64,000 bases of DNA from NCBI GenBank assembly GCA_934565855.1, contig CAKTIO010000007.1:1-64000 (forward strand), read 5' to 3'. The DNA comes from an uncultured Dysosmobacter sp. (GTDB lineage Bacteria; Bacillota; Clostridia; Oscillospirales; Oscillospiraceae). The position numbers and the translations under genes were made by a program. Positions 37,248-45,047 of the stretch are shown here, piece after piece (position 1 is the first letter of the stretch; every line of letters starts with the position of its first letter). The notes below the pieces were generated by a model. The model saw only the letters and a program-made list of their open reading frames with translations, was not told the DNA's origin and did no database searches.

Positions 37248-38045
37248 ATGAAATGTACCGTTTTGACCGACAACTACACCCGCACCGGCACACTGTATCT
37301 GGGTGAACCGGGCTTTTCCTGCCTGCTGGAGGCAGACGGAAAAACCGTTCTGTTTGACACCGGATATTCCGATGTGTTTCTGCGAAACGCGGACAAGCTG
37401 GGGCTGAAGCCGGAGCAGGCGGACATGGTGGTGCTGTCCCACGGGCATGACGACCACACCGGCGGTCTGCAGCCGCTGCTGGACCGGCTTCCGCCAGACC
37501 GCCGCCCCCAGCTGGTGGCACATCCGGGGGTATTTGCACGCCGGATCATCCGGGAGCGGGAGGCAGGCTGTCCCCTGTCCCAGGAGGCACTGTCCCAGCG
37601 GATGGACCTGCGGCTGTCCGCCGGTCCCGTGTGGCTGACGGAGCATCTGGTGTTTCTGGGAGAGATTCCGGAGCTGGTGGAGCAGCGCGCGCCTTGCGGC
37701 GTTCTGCCGGACGGCACGCCGGACCGCTGTCTGGATGATTCGGCGCTGGCATATGTAGGCAGCAGCGGCGTGTATCTGCTGACGGGCTGCTCTCACAGCG
37801 GCATCTGCAACATGGCGGAGTATGCCAAGCAGGTCACGGGACAGCGGTGCGTCGCCGGGATTTTAGGCGGCTTTCACCTGCTGCAGCGGGATGAGCGCAG
37901 CCGCCGCACCATCGCCTATCTTGACAGGGAGTCCGTGGCAGAGCTGTGGCCCTGCCACTGCACCTGCTTCAAGGTGCGCATGGAAATGGCGCGCAGTCTG
38001 GAGATCGGCGAGGTCAGCGTGGGCATGACGCTGGAGTGGAGCTGA
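37248..38045 (+). CDS. Metallo-beta-lactamase-fold hydrolase
   Basis: 265-residue MBL-fold protein with the metal motif LSHGHDDHTGG (HxHxDH) near residue 64-74 and later LTGCSHSGICN and GGFHLL. This is the subgroup annotated as dihydropterin-aminobenzene-phosphate-synthase-like, whose bacterial substrates are unknown. It follows the radical SAM gene by 48 bp and precedes a terminator, so it may be the last gene of the tatD operon. No signal peptide. Confidence 0.88.
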   Translation: MKCTVLTDNYTRTGTLYLGEPGFSCLLEADGKTVLFDTGYSDVFLRNADKLGLKPEQADMVVLSHGHDDHTGGLQPLLDRLPPDRRPQLVAHPGVFARRIIREREAGCPLSQEALSQRMDLRLSAGPVWLTEHLVFLGEIPELVEQRAPCGVLPDGTPDRCLDDSALAYVGSSGVYLLTGCSHSGICNMAEYAKQVTGQRCVAGILGGFHLLQRDERSRRTIAYLDRESVAELWPCHCTCFKVRMEMARSLEIGEVSVGMTLEWS

Positions 38046-38058
38046 AAAACGAAGAGAG

Positions 38059-38092
38059 CGCCTGTCTCGTTTTTACGGGACAGGCGTTTTTT
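38059..38092 (+). terminator. Terminator after the MBL gene
   Basis: Arms CGCCTGTC (38059-38066) and GACAGGCG (38079-38086) followed by six T residues. Confidence 0.8.
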
Positions 38093-38106
38093 GCTGCGGC
38101 TATTAT

Positions 38107-38550
38107 TTATCCTTTCAGCCGCATGTATAAAAGCGGGTAGGGATTGCCCTCCTCATCGCAATCGGTCCGCCGGTAGGTCTCAAAGCCCAGATGCTGGTAA
38201 AAGCCCACTGCCTGGGGATTCTGCTCGTTCACCGTGACCTCCCGGACCCCATAGCACTGGATGGCGCGCTGCATGAGCTGTCTGCCAAGTCCCCTTCCCC
38301 GCTCTGCCGGAGAGAGGAACAGCATTTCCAACCGGCTGTTTTCCGTACCCATAAAAGCTATCGGCGTGTGGCTGCCGTTTTCGGCAACGGTCAGGTGGGC
38401 AACGCCCCGCAGCGCCTGTGGAACGTATGTCCGGATCTGCCGGATCTCCGCATCGGAGAGAAAATGGTGCGTTGCCCGGACAGAGACCTCCCACAGCGTT
38501 AAAAGGGCAGGTAGCAAGGGCTCCCGGTCCTGCAATTCATAGATGTTCAA
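38107..38550 (-). CDS. GNAT N-acetyltransferase
   Basis: 147-residue acetyltransferase of the small GNAT type (RimI/YjaB-like). The acetyl-CoA loop is LSPAERGRGLGRQLMQRA and the closing motif is NEQNPQAVGFYQHLGFETYRR. Substrate unknown. It is the last of three consecutive minus-strand genes (GNAT, ACT protein, GNAT) with short gaps. The start has GAGGAG upstream. Confidence 0.87.
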   Translation of the reverse strand: MNIYELQDREPLLPALLTLWEVSVRATHHFLSDAEIRQIRTYVPQALRGVAHLTVAENGSHTPIAFMGTENSRLEMLFLSPAERGRGLGRQLMQRAIQCYGVREVTVNEQNPQAVGFYQHLGFETYRRTDCDEEGNPYPLLYMRLKG

Positions 38551-38577
38551 GGCGGCTCCTCCTCTGTTTTCCGCAAG

Positions 38578-38946
38578 TTACTCCGTCAGATCATAGCCCG
38601 CGCGCCGGAGCGCGTCCACCGCCTGGTCAAGCTGTGCCTGCTTGACCAGAATATAATCTGTGTTGTAGGTGGAGAGGGCGAAGATGGCAATGCCGTTGTC
38701 TGCAAGCACGGTCGCGAGCCTGGACAGGATCCCAACCAGAGAGAAGTCCAGTACGCCCTGAATGCGGAAGCCTCTCCAGCCGTCATCCCGCCGGACCGTG
38801 TTGGGCGGAACATCGGCAGTGGCACAGACAAGGGAGCGCTCTCTGTCGGTTTTTCCGGTGAAGCAGAACTCCGCATCCAGCCGGGTCAGGGAGTAGTCCT
38901 CCACCTGACATACAGAAAATGTCTGCTTCAGCTGGTTGATCTTCAT
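38578..38946 (-). CDS. ACT-domain protein (COG3603-like)
   Basis: 122 residues from ATG 38946, chosen because AAGGAG lies 8 bases upstream; a GTG two codons earlier is too close. It contains two ACT-like halves; the C-terminal one (GVLDFSLVGILSRLATVLADNGIAIFALST) is a clear ACT fold of the type found in stand-alone amino-acid-sensing proteins. A small-molecule sensing role is inferred from the fold. It sits between two GNAT genes on the same strand and is nearly contiguous with the upstream one. Confidence 0.8.
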   Translation of the reverse strand: MKINQLKQTFSVCQVEDYSLTRLDAEFCFTGKTDRERSLVCATADVPPNTVRRDDGWRGFRIQGVLDFSLVGILSRLATVLADNGIAIFALSTYNTDYILVKQAQLDQAVDALRRAGYDLTE

Positions 38947-38948
38947 TT

Positions 38949-39470
38949 TCACGTCTCCTTTTCCGTTTGTTTGCCTGTTCCGTTTTCTCTGACTGTTGGC
39001 AGCTCCAGTAGGTACAGGATGCTGTCCCGGTCCGGGTAGGAATACGGCACCGGAAGCTCCGTCCGGCTGATTCTGCGGAACCCCGCCTTTTCATAAAACC
39101 GGTGGGACGCATGGGCGACCGAGGGCGTGTCCAGCAGGAGCTGCCGGACGCCGGTGCTTTCCGCAAAGCGCAGCAGATGGGTATACAGGGCAAGCCCCAC
39201 CCGCTGGGAGCGGAACTCCTTTTTCACGAAGAATTTCTTCATAACGGCGCAGTGCCGCTCCTTCCGCATCAGTCCCACCGTTCCAATGACCCTGCCGCTG
39301 TCCAGAGCGACCCAGAACTCCCCTCCGTCCTGCTGGTAGCAGCGGCGGATATCCAGCAGGTCCGGCTGCTCCTCTATGGACAGGTGAATCCTTGCCTCCC
39401 GGTTCTGGATGTCCAGAATCAGGGAGATGATCTCGTTGTCATATTTTCCGCTGTAGGTTTCGATCTGCAA
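38949..39470 (-). CDS. GNAT N-acetyltransferase
   Basis: About 173 residues from TTG 39470, preferred over TTG 39485 because GGAGGG (39479-39484) is correctly spaced only for the inner codon. GNAT motifs: KKFFVKKEFRSQRVGLALYTHLLRFA and ASHRFYEKAGFRRISR. The C-terminus is hydrophilic. The stop lies 2 bp before the next gene's start, indicating an operon of three genes. Substrate unknown. Confidence 0.82.
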   Translation of the reverse strand: MQIETYSGKYDNEIISLILDIQNREARIHLSIEEQPDLLDIRRCYQQDGGEFWVALDSGRVIGTVGLMRKERHCAVMKKFFVKKEFRSQRVGLALYTHLLRFAESTGVRQLLLDTPSVAHASHRFYEKAGFRRISRTELPVPYSYPDRDSILYLLELPTVRENGTGKQTEKET

Positions 39471-39510
39471 GAGGGTTCCCTCCAAAATGTGGTGTCGGCT
39501 GTACCGCCGC

Positions 39511-40149
39511 TTACACGCCCCGGCGGTACAGAAAATAGGAATAGCCTATGGGCAGCAGGACCATGCCGCCGATCACAAGCAGCTGCAGCCACTGGCTCCA
39601 CAGGTGCAGCAGGCTCAGCACCACCATGGCACCGCCGCCCAGCACCATGATAAAACCAGCTGCCCGGTGGGTCCGGTTCCAGTTTTCCGGGCTTTGCAGG
39701 GTCCAGGGCAGACGGATGCCCATGGAATTGTTCTGCTTGACCTTGGGCAGATAGTTGCCCAGAAACAGGAACATCAGTCCCAGCAGCAGCGGCAGCACTG
39801 TCTCTATATGAACGGGATAGCCCAGCGCCATGCCGAAGATCATGCCGCATGCCAGCACGGATACCGCCGGGACCGTCCACATGGAAAAGCGCCGCAGCAC
39901 ACGGCTCATGTTGGCGCGGCGGGGATCGGCGTACATGGCGCAGCACACCAGAATGTGCAGCCCTGCCATCAGGCACGGCAGCCCGCACACGGCAAACAGC
40001 CGTCCGGACCAGCCGTTTGGGGTGCCGGACCAGTCAAAGTGGGTGGGAACGCGCTCCGGCAGGCGGCTATACAGCAGCGCCCCCGCCAGCATGGGCAGCA
40101 GGCAGATGGCTGTGGTAAGCAGCAGCTGCCGCTTAGGAATGGTTTTCAT
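39511..40149 (-). CDS. SdpI-family membrane protein (DUF1648)
   Basis: 212-residue membrane protein with six hydrophobic segments. The N-terminal DUF1648 signature LPERVPTHFDWSGTPNGW is textbook, and NYLPKVKQNNSMGIRLPWTL marks the SdpI C-terminal half. In Bacillus SdpI gives immunity to the SdpC toxin and holds the repressor SdpR at the membrane. The gene overlaps the end of the ArsR-type regulator by 17 bp, the same gene pair as sdpRI; no sdpC-like toxin is nearby. Immunity or signalling is inferred from this pairing. Confidence 0.9.
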   Translation of the reverse strand: MKTIPKRQLLLTTAICLLPMLAGALLYSRLPERVPTHFDWSGTPNGWSGRLFAVCGLPCLMAGLHILVCCAMYADPRRANMSRVLRRFSMWTVPAVSVLACGMIFGMALGYPVHIETVLPLLLGLMFLFLGNYLPKVKQNNSMGIRLPWTLQSPENWNRTHRAAGFIMVLGGGAMVVLSLLHLWSQWLQLLVIGGMVLLPIGYSYFLYRRGV

Positions 40150-40417
40150 GATCGCAGGCTCCTTTCAGGTCTTGCAGCCACAGCAGCACCTCCTCCAGTA
40201 CGGAGGCGTTGAGGCTGTAATAGATGTAATTTTTCTCCCGGCTCTCGAAGATCAGATCCGCCTTTTTCAGCTGGGACAGGTGATAGGACACCGTTGCCGC
40301 TGTCATGTCGAACTGCCCGGCGATCTCCCCCGCCGTTTTCCGTCCACTTTTCAGCAGGTTTAAAATTTCCCGCCGCACCGGGTCGGACAGGGCTTTAAAG
40401 GTCTGGGCAAACGCCAT
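40133..40417 (-). CDS. ArsR-family repressor, SdpR-like
   Basis: 94-residue winged-helix regulator. ATG 40417 gives MAFAQTFKALSDPVRREILNLLKSG, the standard start; earlier in-frame codons would run through the operator region. The recognition helix is MTAATVSYHLSQLKKADLI. No Cys pairs of metal sensors are present, which fits the SdpR branch. Its gene is followed at once by an SdpI-like gene, and two palindromes lie upstream, indicating autorepression. Confidence 0.9.
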   Translation of the reverse strand: MAFAQTFKALSDPVRREILNLLKSGRKTAGEIAGQFDMTAATVSYHLSQLKKADLIFESREKNYIYYSLNASVLEEVLLWLQDLKGACDHENHS

Positions 40418-40443
40418 TGCGCGCATCCCCGCTTTCCATATGG

Positions 40444-40465
40444 TATTTAGAAAATTTTCTAAATA
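40444..40465. promoter_or_regulatory. SdpR-type operator 1
   Basis: Perfect 22-bp palindrome: half-site TATTTAGAAAA followed by its complement TTTTCTAAATA. It lies 27 bp upstream of the regulator start. Confidence 0.8.
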
Positions 40466-40498
40466 GATAGTAGCGACCTGCCGGTGAAAAGTCAAGAG

Positions 40499-40522
40499 CT
40501 ATTTAGAAAAAATTCTAAATAG
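40499..40522. promoter_or_regulatory. SdpR-type operator 2
   Basis: Half-sites CTATTTAGAA and TTCTAAATAG with four A between; centres of the two operators are 56 bp apart. The core TTTAGAA-N-TTCTAAA is the same as in operator 1. Confidence 0.8.
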
Positions 40523-40523
40523 T

Positions 40524-40555
40524 AAAAAGCAGCCGCGCCCCACTGTGGGGCGCGG
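40524..40555 (-). terminator. Terminator of spoIIP
   Basis: Arms CCGCGCCCCA (40533-40542) and TGGGGCGCGG (40546-40555); on the minus strand a CTTTTTA run follows, ending the spoIIP transcript next to the operator. Confidence 0.75.
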
Positions 40556-40585
40556 CATCAGACGGCTGCGCGCAGAAGGCGGCGG

Positions 40586-41767
40586 TTACTTGCTGGCGTC
40601 CTGCAGCAGCTGCGCCAGCGTCTGGGCAAACAGCCGCCCTGCCAGCACCGCCTCGTCCGGAGAGTTTCCGGCGGCGCCCACCTCCAGCAGCAGAGAGCCG
40701 GGGCAGGCATGCTGGTTGTACCGGGAGTTGCGCAGCAGCAGCGGGCGCATCAGGGTGGGATAGCGCTGCAGCAGCTGGGACTGTACTGCCGTTCCCAGCT
40801 TCAGGTTTTCCATCCAGCTGGGATGGGTCAGCCCGCTGCCGTCAGATCCCACTACCACCGTCAACTGGGCGGCGGTCCCCACACCGTCAATAACGGAGAC
40901 CACCTTGTACTCGTTGCCCTCCGTGTCCTCAATGGCGTCCCGGTGGACATCCAGAATAAAGGACAGGGACGGATATTCCGCCAGATCGCTTTCAATAGCG
41001 GCAAGGGCGCGGTCATACGCCCCGGAGTAGGAGGGGTAGTCATACAGCGTCCGGTCGTGCAGCACGGAGATGCCCGCATCGGCAAAGACCTGTGCCATTT
41101 CGTCGCCGACCCGCACCACGTTATAGCGGGTGTCGGTGGTGCGGTGGTCGCCGGAGTAGGAGACGCTGACACCGGAGGGCGGAGTGTAGGCTTCGCTGCC
41201 GTGGGTGTGCAGGATCAGGATCTGGGGTCCCCCGTCCTGGAGCCGGGAGGAAAAGCCCCCGTCCAGCTCCTGCACGTTCAGGGTGTGGCTGGTGGAGTTG
41301 CTGATGTATACCCGCCCCGCCACCGTATAGCCCGCTGTGCCGTTTGGCACCAGCGTCCGGGCGGGAATGCCGTTGTCCGTCAGGTCCAGTCCGGCGTCCA
41401 GGGGCGTTTCCGTCAGGGGGGTGGTCACGGGGTCCGGCGCCGCGCTGGCGTCTGGCTGACCCGGCGCTTCCTCCGCGTCCCGGGTCTCGTGGGACCACAG
41501 CTGTGCCACCTGCTGCCGGGCGGACAGCAGCAGGGGCGACTGGCTGATGGTCATCGCCGTGGCGGGAGACAGCCCGTCCGTCTGACGCCAGTCCCCCAAC
41601 TCCCACCGCAGCAGAGACAGGGGCAGCCCCGTGCTGGAGCGCAGCGCCGCCAGCGCAGAGGACAGGGTGTCGCTGTGGGCGGTCACAGCGGCGCACCACA
41701 GCGTTCCAGCCGCCGTGACCAGGGCGGCGGTTCGCCGCCGCAGGGAAGTCCATCGGGACCGTTCCAT
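40586..41767 (-). CDS. spoIIP: Stage II sporulation protein P
   Basis: 393-residue peptidoglycan amidase/endopeptidase of the engulfment machinery. An N-terminal membrane anchor (about 11-30) is followed by a variable Pro/Ala/Glu-rich region and the catalytic domain with HTHGSE at 187-192, DVHRD at 273-277 and LLLEVGAAGNS near the C-terminus, all zinc-amidase landmarks. With gpr it shows sporulation. In other species it follows gpr; here an intervening 12 kb separates them. The sigma-E type promoter expected could not be identified. Confidence 0.94.
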   Translation of the reverse strand: MERSRWTSLRRRTAALVTAAGTLWCAAVTAHSDTLSSALAALRSSTGLPLSLLRWELGDWRQTDGLSPATAMTISQSPLLLSARQQVAQLWSHETRDAEEAPGQPDASAAPDPVTTPLTETPLDAGLDLTDNGIPARTLVPNGTAGYTVAGRVYISNSTSHTLNVQELDGGFSSRLQDGGPQILILHTHGSEAYTPPSGVSVSYSGDHRTTDTRYNVVRVGDEMAQVFADAGISVLHDRTLYDYPSYSGAYDRALAAIESDLAEYPSLSFILDVHRDAIEDTEGNEYKVVSVIDGVGTAAQLTVVVGSDGSGLTHPSWMENLKLGTAVQSQLLQRYPTLMRPLLLRNSRYNQHACPGSLLLEVGAAGNSPDEAVLAGRLFAQTLAQLLQDASK

Positions 41768-41885
41768 TTCTTCATCACCTCTGGGACAAACCTATGCGCC
41801 GGGGCAGAAAAAAAGAACGGGCGGAGGCAAAAGCCGGCTCCGTCCGTTCTCTGTGTCGTGTGCCATGAAAAAAAGCGTCCGCCCC

Positions 41886-43133
41886 TCAGCCCTTTTTCAG
41901 GGGCAGCGTCAGGATGAAGCGGGTGGACTGACTGTCGCTCTCCGCCTTCAGTGTGCCGTGGTGTTCGGCGGTGATAGCGCTGGCAATGGGCAGCCCCAGC
42001 CCAAAGCCGGACTGCTCGCCCCGGGAGGCGTCCGCCCGGTAAAACCGCTCGAACAGGTGCTTCAGCTGCTCCGGCGGGATGGGTCCGGCGGCGTTCTCAT
42101 TGGATACCGTCAGACGTGCGTGGCGGTCGGCGGACTGCGCCGTCATGCGGATGACGCTCCCCTCCCTGCCGTATTTGATGGCGTTGTCCAGCAGAACGGA
42201 GATCACCTGCTTCAGCTGCCCAGCGTCTCCTGTAACGTCCAGCTGATCCGCAATGTCATAATCCAGCGTTTTCCCCGCCTCAAACGCCACAGGCTCAAAC
42301 AGCAGGGCACAGTCTGTCGCCACATCGGAGAGGTTCACGGCAGTGTATACACTGGTACGCACCATGTTGTCCGCCCGGGCAAGGGTCAGCATCTCCTCCA
42401 CCAGCTTTTTCATGCGCTGTGCCTCGGAGTGGATGTTGTCCGTCCAGCGCGCCTGCCGCTCCGGCAGGGGCTGGCTCTCCATCAGCTCCGCGTTGGAAAG
42501 GATCACCGTCAGGGGGGTTTTCAGCTCGTGAGAGGCGTCGGAGAGGAACTGCCGCTGCTGCCGCCATGCCCTTTCCACCGGCCGGGTGACGTAATAGCTC
42601 AGTACCAGGGAGATGAAAAACAGCAGCGCCAGCGCCACCAGCGCGATCTGGATATGGGAGGACATCATGGATGCCAGCGCCGCCTGCTCTACCGAGGTGT
42701 CCACAAAGGCGATCTGCTGGTAGAGCCCGTTGTTTTCCCGCAGATAGCGCAGGTCGTATCCGGCGATCACGCCCTCATCGGCGCTCTGCTTCATGCACAG
42801 GGTCAGAATGTCCGACAGCACGTCCGTGTTTTCCAGATTTTCATAGGTCCCTCCGGTGACAAACACCGTGGAGGAGTCCCAGATCTGCACGGTGAAATAG
42901 GGCAGCTGCACGTTGCCGGAGCCGAACTCCGGGTTAAAGCCCGGGCGCGTGCCGTAATGCCCCGGCAGAGAGGAGCTGCTGCTTTCTGCCAGCACCCGCT
43001 GCAGCACTGCCCGGCTCACCTGTTCAATGTTCCGCTCCGACGAGAGGAACACCGATACGATGGTCACGGACAGCACCGCCGTGACCAGCACCATGCAAAC
43101 GGCGACAAATTGAATGCGAAGCCTGCGGATCAT
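41886..43133 (-). CDS. Sensor histidine kinase
   Basis: 415-residue membrane kinase. Two membrane segments (about 8-30 and 160-182) bracket a roughly 125-residue extracytoplasmic sensor; the dimerisation box FLSDASHELKTPLTVI carries the phosphorylated His202, and the ATPase domain shows N, G1 and G2 boxes (DNAIKYGREGS, FERFYRADASRGEQSGFGLGLPI). No HAMP is obvious. It follows the response regulator gene by 20 bp, at the end of the Gld-type ABC cluster. The signal is unknown. Confidence 0.94.
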   Translation of the reverse strand: MIRRLRIQFVAVCMVLVTAVLSVTIVSVFLSSERNIEQVSRAVLQRVLAESSSSSLPGHYGTRPGFNPEFGSGNVQLPYFTVQIWDSSTVFVTGGTYENLENTDVLSDILTLCMKQSADEGVIAGYDLRYLRENNGLYQQIAFVDTSVEQAALASMMSSHIQIALVALALLFFISLVLSYYVTRPVERAWRQQRQFLSDASHELKTPLTVILSNAELMESQPLPERQARWTDNIHSEAQRMKKLVEEMLTLARADNMVRTSVYTAVNLSDVATDCALLFEPVAFEAGKTLDYDIADQLDVTGDAGQLKQVISVLLDNAIKYGREGSVIRMTAQSADRHARLTVSNENAAGPIPPEQLKHLFERFYRADASRGEQSGFGLGLPIASAITAEHHGTLKAESDSQSTRFILTLPLKKG

Positions 43134-43153
43134 TGCAAACGCGCCCCTTCCCC

Positions 43154-43834
43154 TCAGTTTTCTCCGGTTTCCAGACAGTAGCCCACCATCCGGATGGTTT
43201 TGATCTTCACCTTGGAGTGCAGATGGTCCAGCTTTTTCCGCAGGAAGGAGATGTATACCTCAGCGTTGTTGTCCTCGGCATCGGATTCATAGCCCCAGAC
43301 CTTTACCAGCAGCTTTTCCTTGGTAATGACCATTTTCTGGTTGCGCATAAACAGCTCCATCATGTCATACTCCTTGCGGCTCAGCCGCACGGACTTATCC
43401 CCGCAGTACAGGGTAAAGGAGCTCTGCTCCAGCCGCAGGTCCCCGCAGGTCACGGCATCGGACTCGTGCAGCTCCGGCGCGCGGCGGGTCAGGGCGCGGA
43501 TGCACGCCAGCAGCTCCTTCGGCTCAAAGGGCTTGGTGAGATAGTAGTCCGCCCCGCTGTCCAGTCCCGTCACCTTGTCCGAGGTTTCGGACCGGGCGGT
43601 CAGCATCAGCACCGGGGTGGCGTTGTGCTCGGCGCGCAGCCGCCGCAGCACGGTAAAGCCGTCCATTTTAGGCAGCATCACATCCAGCAGGATCACGTCG
43701 TAAATACTGGTCAGGGCGTTGTCCAGCCCCTCCTCGCCGTTGTGGCAGACGTCGGCAGTGTAGCCGTTCAGCTCCAGCAGATCCTGCAGGGTGGCGGCAA
43801 GCCGTACCTCGTCCTCTACGATCAGCACGCGCAT
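43154..43834 (-). CDS. OmpR-family response regulator
   Basis: 226 residues from ATG 43834 (GGAGGT upstream). The receiver domain has the phosphoacceptor Asp51 (ILLDVMLPKMDG) and Lys in YLTKPFEPKELL; the C-terminal winged helix ends with YISFLRKKLD and KTIRMVGYCLE, typical of OmpR/PhoB regulators. It pairs with the kinase immediately downstream. The direct repeats at the promoter of the upstream ABC genes are a likely target, which would make the cluster self-regulated. Confidence 0.95.
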   Translation of the reverse strand: MRVLIVEDEVRLAATLQDLLELNGYTADVCHNGEEGLDNALTSIYDVILLDVMLPKMDGFTVLRRLRAEHNATPVLMLTARSETSDKVTGLDSGADYYLTKPFEPKELLACIRALTRRAPELHESDAVTCGDLRLEQSSFTLYCGDKSVRLSRKEYDMMELFMRNQKMVITKEKLLVKVWGYESDAEDNNAEVYISFLRKKLDHLHSKVKIKTIRMVGYCLETGEN

Positions 43835-43978
43835 GGCAGTGTACCTCCAAACTTTTGAACAACTTCCACAAAGAAATTCACAATGTGGAAAAGGCGGCGG
43901 CAGAAAACCGCCAGAGGGAAGCGGAAACATCCCACTCCCCCCTGATTTTAACAGTCCTTGTGAAAAATTTCAATCCAC

Positions 43979-45031
43979 TCAGCCATTCAAACCGGCGTCC
44001 GCCACGGCAAGAATGCCGCTGAGGGCGTCTGTGGTCATGGCGTAAATAGTGGAATCCTCCGCCAGCCGGACGTGCAGGCTGCTTTCATCCGACGCGGTGG
44101 CGCCGCCCACGGTCAGCTCCAGGGTCTGCTCTTCACCGGAACCATCCCGGTAGACCACGCTGACCACGGCGCGGGGATCGTCCAGTCCGCACAGGGCGGA
44201 AACGCTGCTGCTGGGCTTATAGTCCACGCAGCGGTCCAGCTTCAGCGTCCGCACGGCGGAGATCAGCTCCTGCACAGTCTGGCTGTCCGTCACGTCGGTG
44301 CCGTTCACGCTCCAGGAGACGGTCTGCTCCGTCTGGCTGCCGTCCGCGGCGGAGCTGTCCGCGCTGGCTTCCGCTGCGGCGGAGACAGACGCTGTCAGGG
44401 TAACGGGGTCCCGTCCCCTTCCGGTCACGGTGACGGAGACCAGCTGACTTTCGTCCAGCACCGGCAGCTCCGGCAGCGCCATCATGTCATAGATGCCGTT
44501 GGAAAGCTCAGAATGCAGGGTGTCTGTTATCACATAGACGGTGGAATCGTCCCCGTTGAGCATCAGGTAGTAGTCATTGCTTTCTCCCGCCGCCTGGTTG
44601 CCCAGGGCGCAGGTCAGAGAGGAGCCGTCCGCGGCGGTGGCGGTCAGCGTCATGGCAGGGTCGTCCAGTCCATAAGCCTCCAGCGTGTCGCCGCCGGTAA
44701 TGGTCTGCTGGGGATACAGTCCGGAGATGGTGTTCACGATCTTGGTGATATAGTCTCCGTCCAGAGGGAAGTCCGGGTCATCCACCCAGTACCACTCTCC
44801 GTCATCGTTCAGGGCGAAGGACAGGGTGGCGGTGCCGTTGGAATAGGTCAGGGCGTTGTACGTCACATCGCTGTCCGTCACCGTCTGGGCGGAGGTGCTG
44901 GCGGAGGCGTCCGCCTCCTGTGCCTTGCTTGCCTGATGGCGGCGGATCAGCACCACGGCTGCCAGCAGCACCACCAGGATCACCAGCACCCGCAGCAGGT
45001 GCTTGAGGGTCTGTTTTTGGGATGCGGTCAT
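43979..45031 (-). CDS. DUF4340-domain protein of a Gld-type ABC cluster
   Basis: 350-residue protein with one N-terminal membrane anchor (about 12-30) and a large extracytoplasmic domain of DUF4340 type, usually encoded beside GldG-like proteins. Repeats of acidic and Ser/Thr residues are frequent, with a short Ala/Ser low-complexity insert around residues 215-235. It starts 16 bp after the GldG-like gene. DUF4340 function is unknown; partnership with the exporter is inferred from gene order. Confidence 0.85.
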   Translation of the reverse strand: MTASQKQTLKHLLRVLVILVVLLAAVVLIRRHQASKAQEADASASTSAQTVTDSDVTYNALTYSNGTATLSFALNDDGEWYWVDDPDFPLDGDYITKIVNTISGLYPQQTITGGDTLEAYGLDDPAMTLTATAADGSSLTCALGNQAAGESNDYYLMLNGDDSTVYVITDTLHSELSNGIYDMMALPELPVLDESQLVSVTVTGRGRDPVTLTASVSAAAEASADSSAADGSQTEQTVSWSVNGTDVTDSQTVQELISAVRTLKLDRCVDYKPSSSVSALCGLDDPRAVVSVVYRDGSGEEQTLELTVGGATASDESSLHVRLAEDSTIYAMTTDALSGILAVADAGLNG

Positions 45032-45047
45032 AACGGGTCCCTCCTTC

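Noticed and set aside
43835..43978. Separate origin-like cluster of TGTGGAA/TTCCACA sequences before the response regulator gene
   Set aside because: Only partial DnaA-box matches, far from dnaA and without an A/T-rich unwinding region.
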